Source: Dunaliella salina (lineage: Eukaryota > Chlorophyta > Chlorophyceae > Chlamydomonadales > Dunaliellaceae). From it: DNA of 15,254 nt. The translations under genes were made by a program, and so were the position numbers. Location: assembly GCA_002284615.2 (NCBI GenBank), contig MU070020.1:129662-144915 (forward strand). Reading direction: 5' to 3'. The notes under the pieces are model-generated. The model was given only the letters and a program-made list of their open reading frames with translations, made no database searches and was not told the origin of the DNA. This document shows, one piece after another, positions 15,061 through 15,254 of this stretch (the first letter of the stretch is position 1; every line of letters begins with the position of its first letter).

Positions 15061-15254
15061 ATGCCTATTTCAGCAGACGAATGCGTCAAACTGTTGAACA
15101 CTCGAATCGAGCAAGGGGGGAAGGCGATTATGGCCCAGGTCATGGCTGATGTAGAGGCCCGTATCCGCTCGTACAAAAGAGCGCATTATGAGGAGACACA
15201 GAGGCTTTTTGACGTTTTGTCTGAACGCGAACGAGCGCGAGTCGATGAGGCTCT
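15061..15254 (+). CDS. Start of an unidentified protein, cut by the window edge
   Basis: An ATG opens 64 codons with no stop up to the edge. The translation begins MPISADECVKLLNTRIEQGG, then a long charged helical part with IMAQVMADVEARIRSYKRAH and RLFDVLSERERARVDEA. Composition (frequent GCG, CGA, CGC, GAG codons) differs from the AT-rich repeat to its left, which suggests real coding sequence. No family is recognised; the helix-rich, highly charged character fits a coiled-coil or nucleic-acid-associated protein or the N-terminal part of a larger transposon or viral protein. The start at 15061 is favoured because the preceding frame is closed, and because an AT-rich segment and a direct repeat lie just upstream. 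Confidence 0.5.
   Translation, partial: MPISADECVKLLNTRIEQGGKAIMAQVMADVEARIRSYKRAHYEETQRLFDVLSERERARVDEA

Noticed and set aside
1..15254. tRNA, rRNA, riboswitch or bacterial terminator features
   Set aside because: None was recognised by eye; a covariance-model scan would be the decisive test.

Overview
The window is eukaryotic nuclear DNA: split coding exons with GT..AG borders, long microsatellites, dispersed repeats in both orientations and several transposon types. No bacterial operon structure is visible. The retrotransposon tail at the left edge and the Fanzor-type nuclease are kinds of sequence known from green algae and other protists, so a microalga or related protist is the best guess; the lineage cannot be fixed from the sequence. 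Eleven ambiguous bases (N) occur, nine of them at 6221-6320.

The main feature is on the minus strand. Separate exons between about 10426 and 1262 appear to assemble, in the correct order, into a Fanzor protein, the eukaryotic relative of TnpB, an RNA-guided DNA nuclease. In protein order: an N-terminal helical block and a SFFPLP..LDENALMDM block (exon A, 9866-10426); a TDG block and the RuvC-I motif GGGDPGG (exon B, 7734-8257); the KEFVMSLSHGKYCHAWRQ block (exon C, 3421-3668); the RTSG..FRDYL block (exon D, 2793-2978); and KYLVVGAS, NEY, a CxxC..CxxC zinc ribbon and the RuvC-III motif RDVNAAWN (exon E, 1262-1928). Codon phases agree at the B/C, C/D and D/E junctions. The reading frame is broken in exon E at a run of eight G and at an exact 8-bp tandem duplication, and it changes in exon B beside an inverted repeat and in exon A. 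The copy is therefore probably decayed, or its assembly has errors.

The introns are full of repeats. Intron D/E (1929-2792) carries both large microsatellites. Intron B/C (3669-7733) carries a copy of a dispersed repeat, here called R, interrupted by a 0.7-kb inverted-repeat element with Harbinger-like features (4164-4868) and by a 1.47-kb insertion with a 10-bp target duplication and a decayed coding region (4984-6457), plus a spaced duplication of about 320 bp (6732-7049 and 7309-7630). Intron A/B (8258-9865) carries a possible zinc-finger transposon fragment on the plus strand and, near its 3' end and in exon B, a cluster of palindromes.

At the left edge (2-559) is the 3' end of a non-LTR retrotransposon whose C-terminal coding segment is duplicated in tandem. 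The region 11.4-14.2 kb is almost wholly diverged copies of repeat R in alternating orientation. At the right edge an open reading frame starts at 15061 and runs out of the window; it is preceded by two sets of direct repeats.
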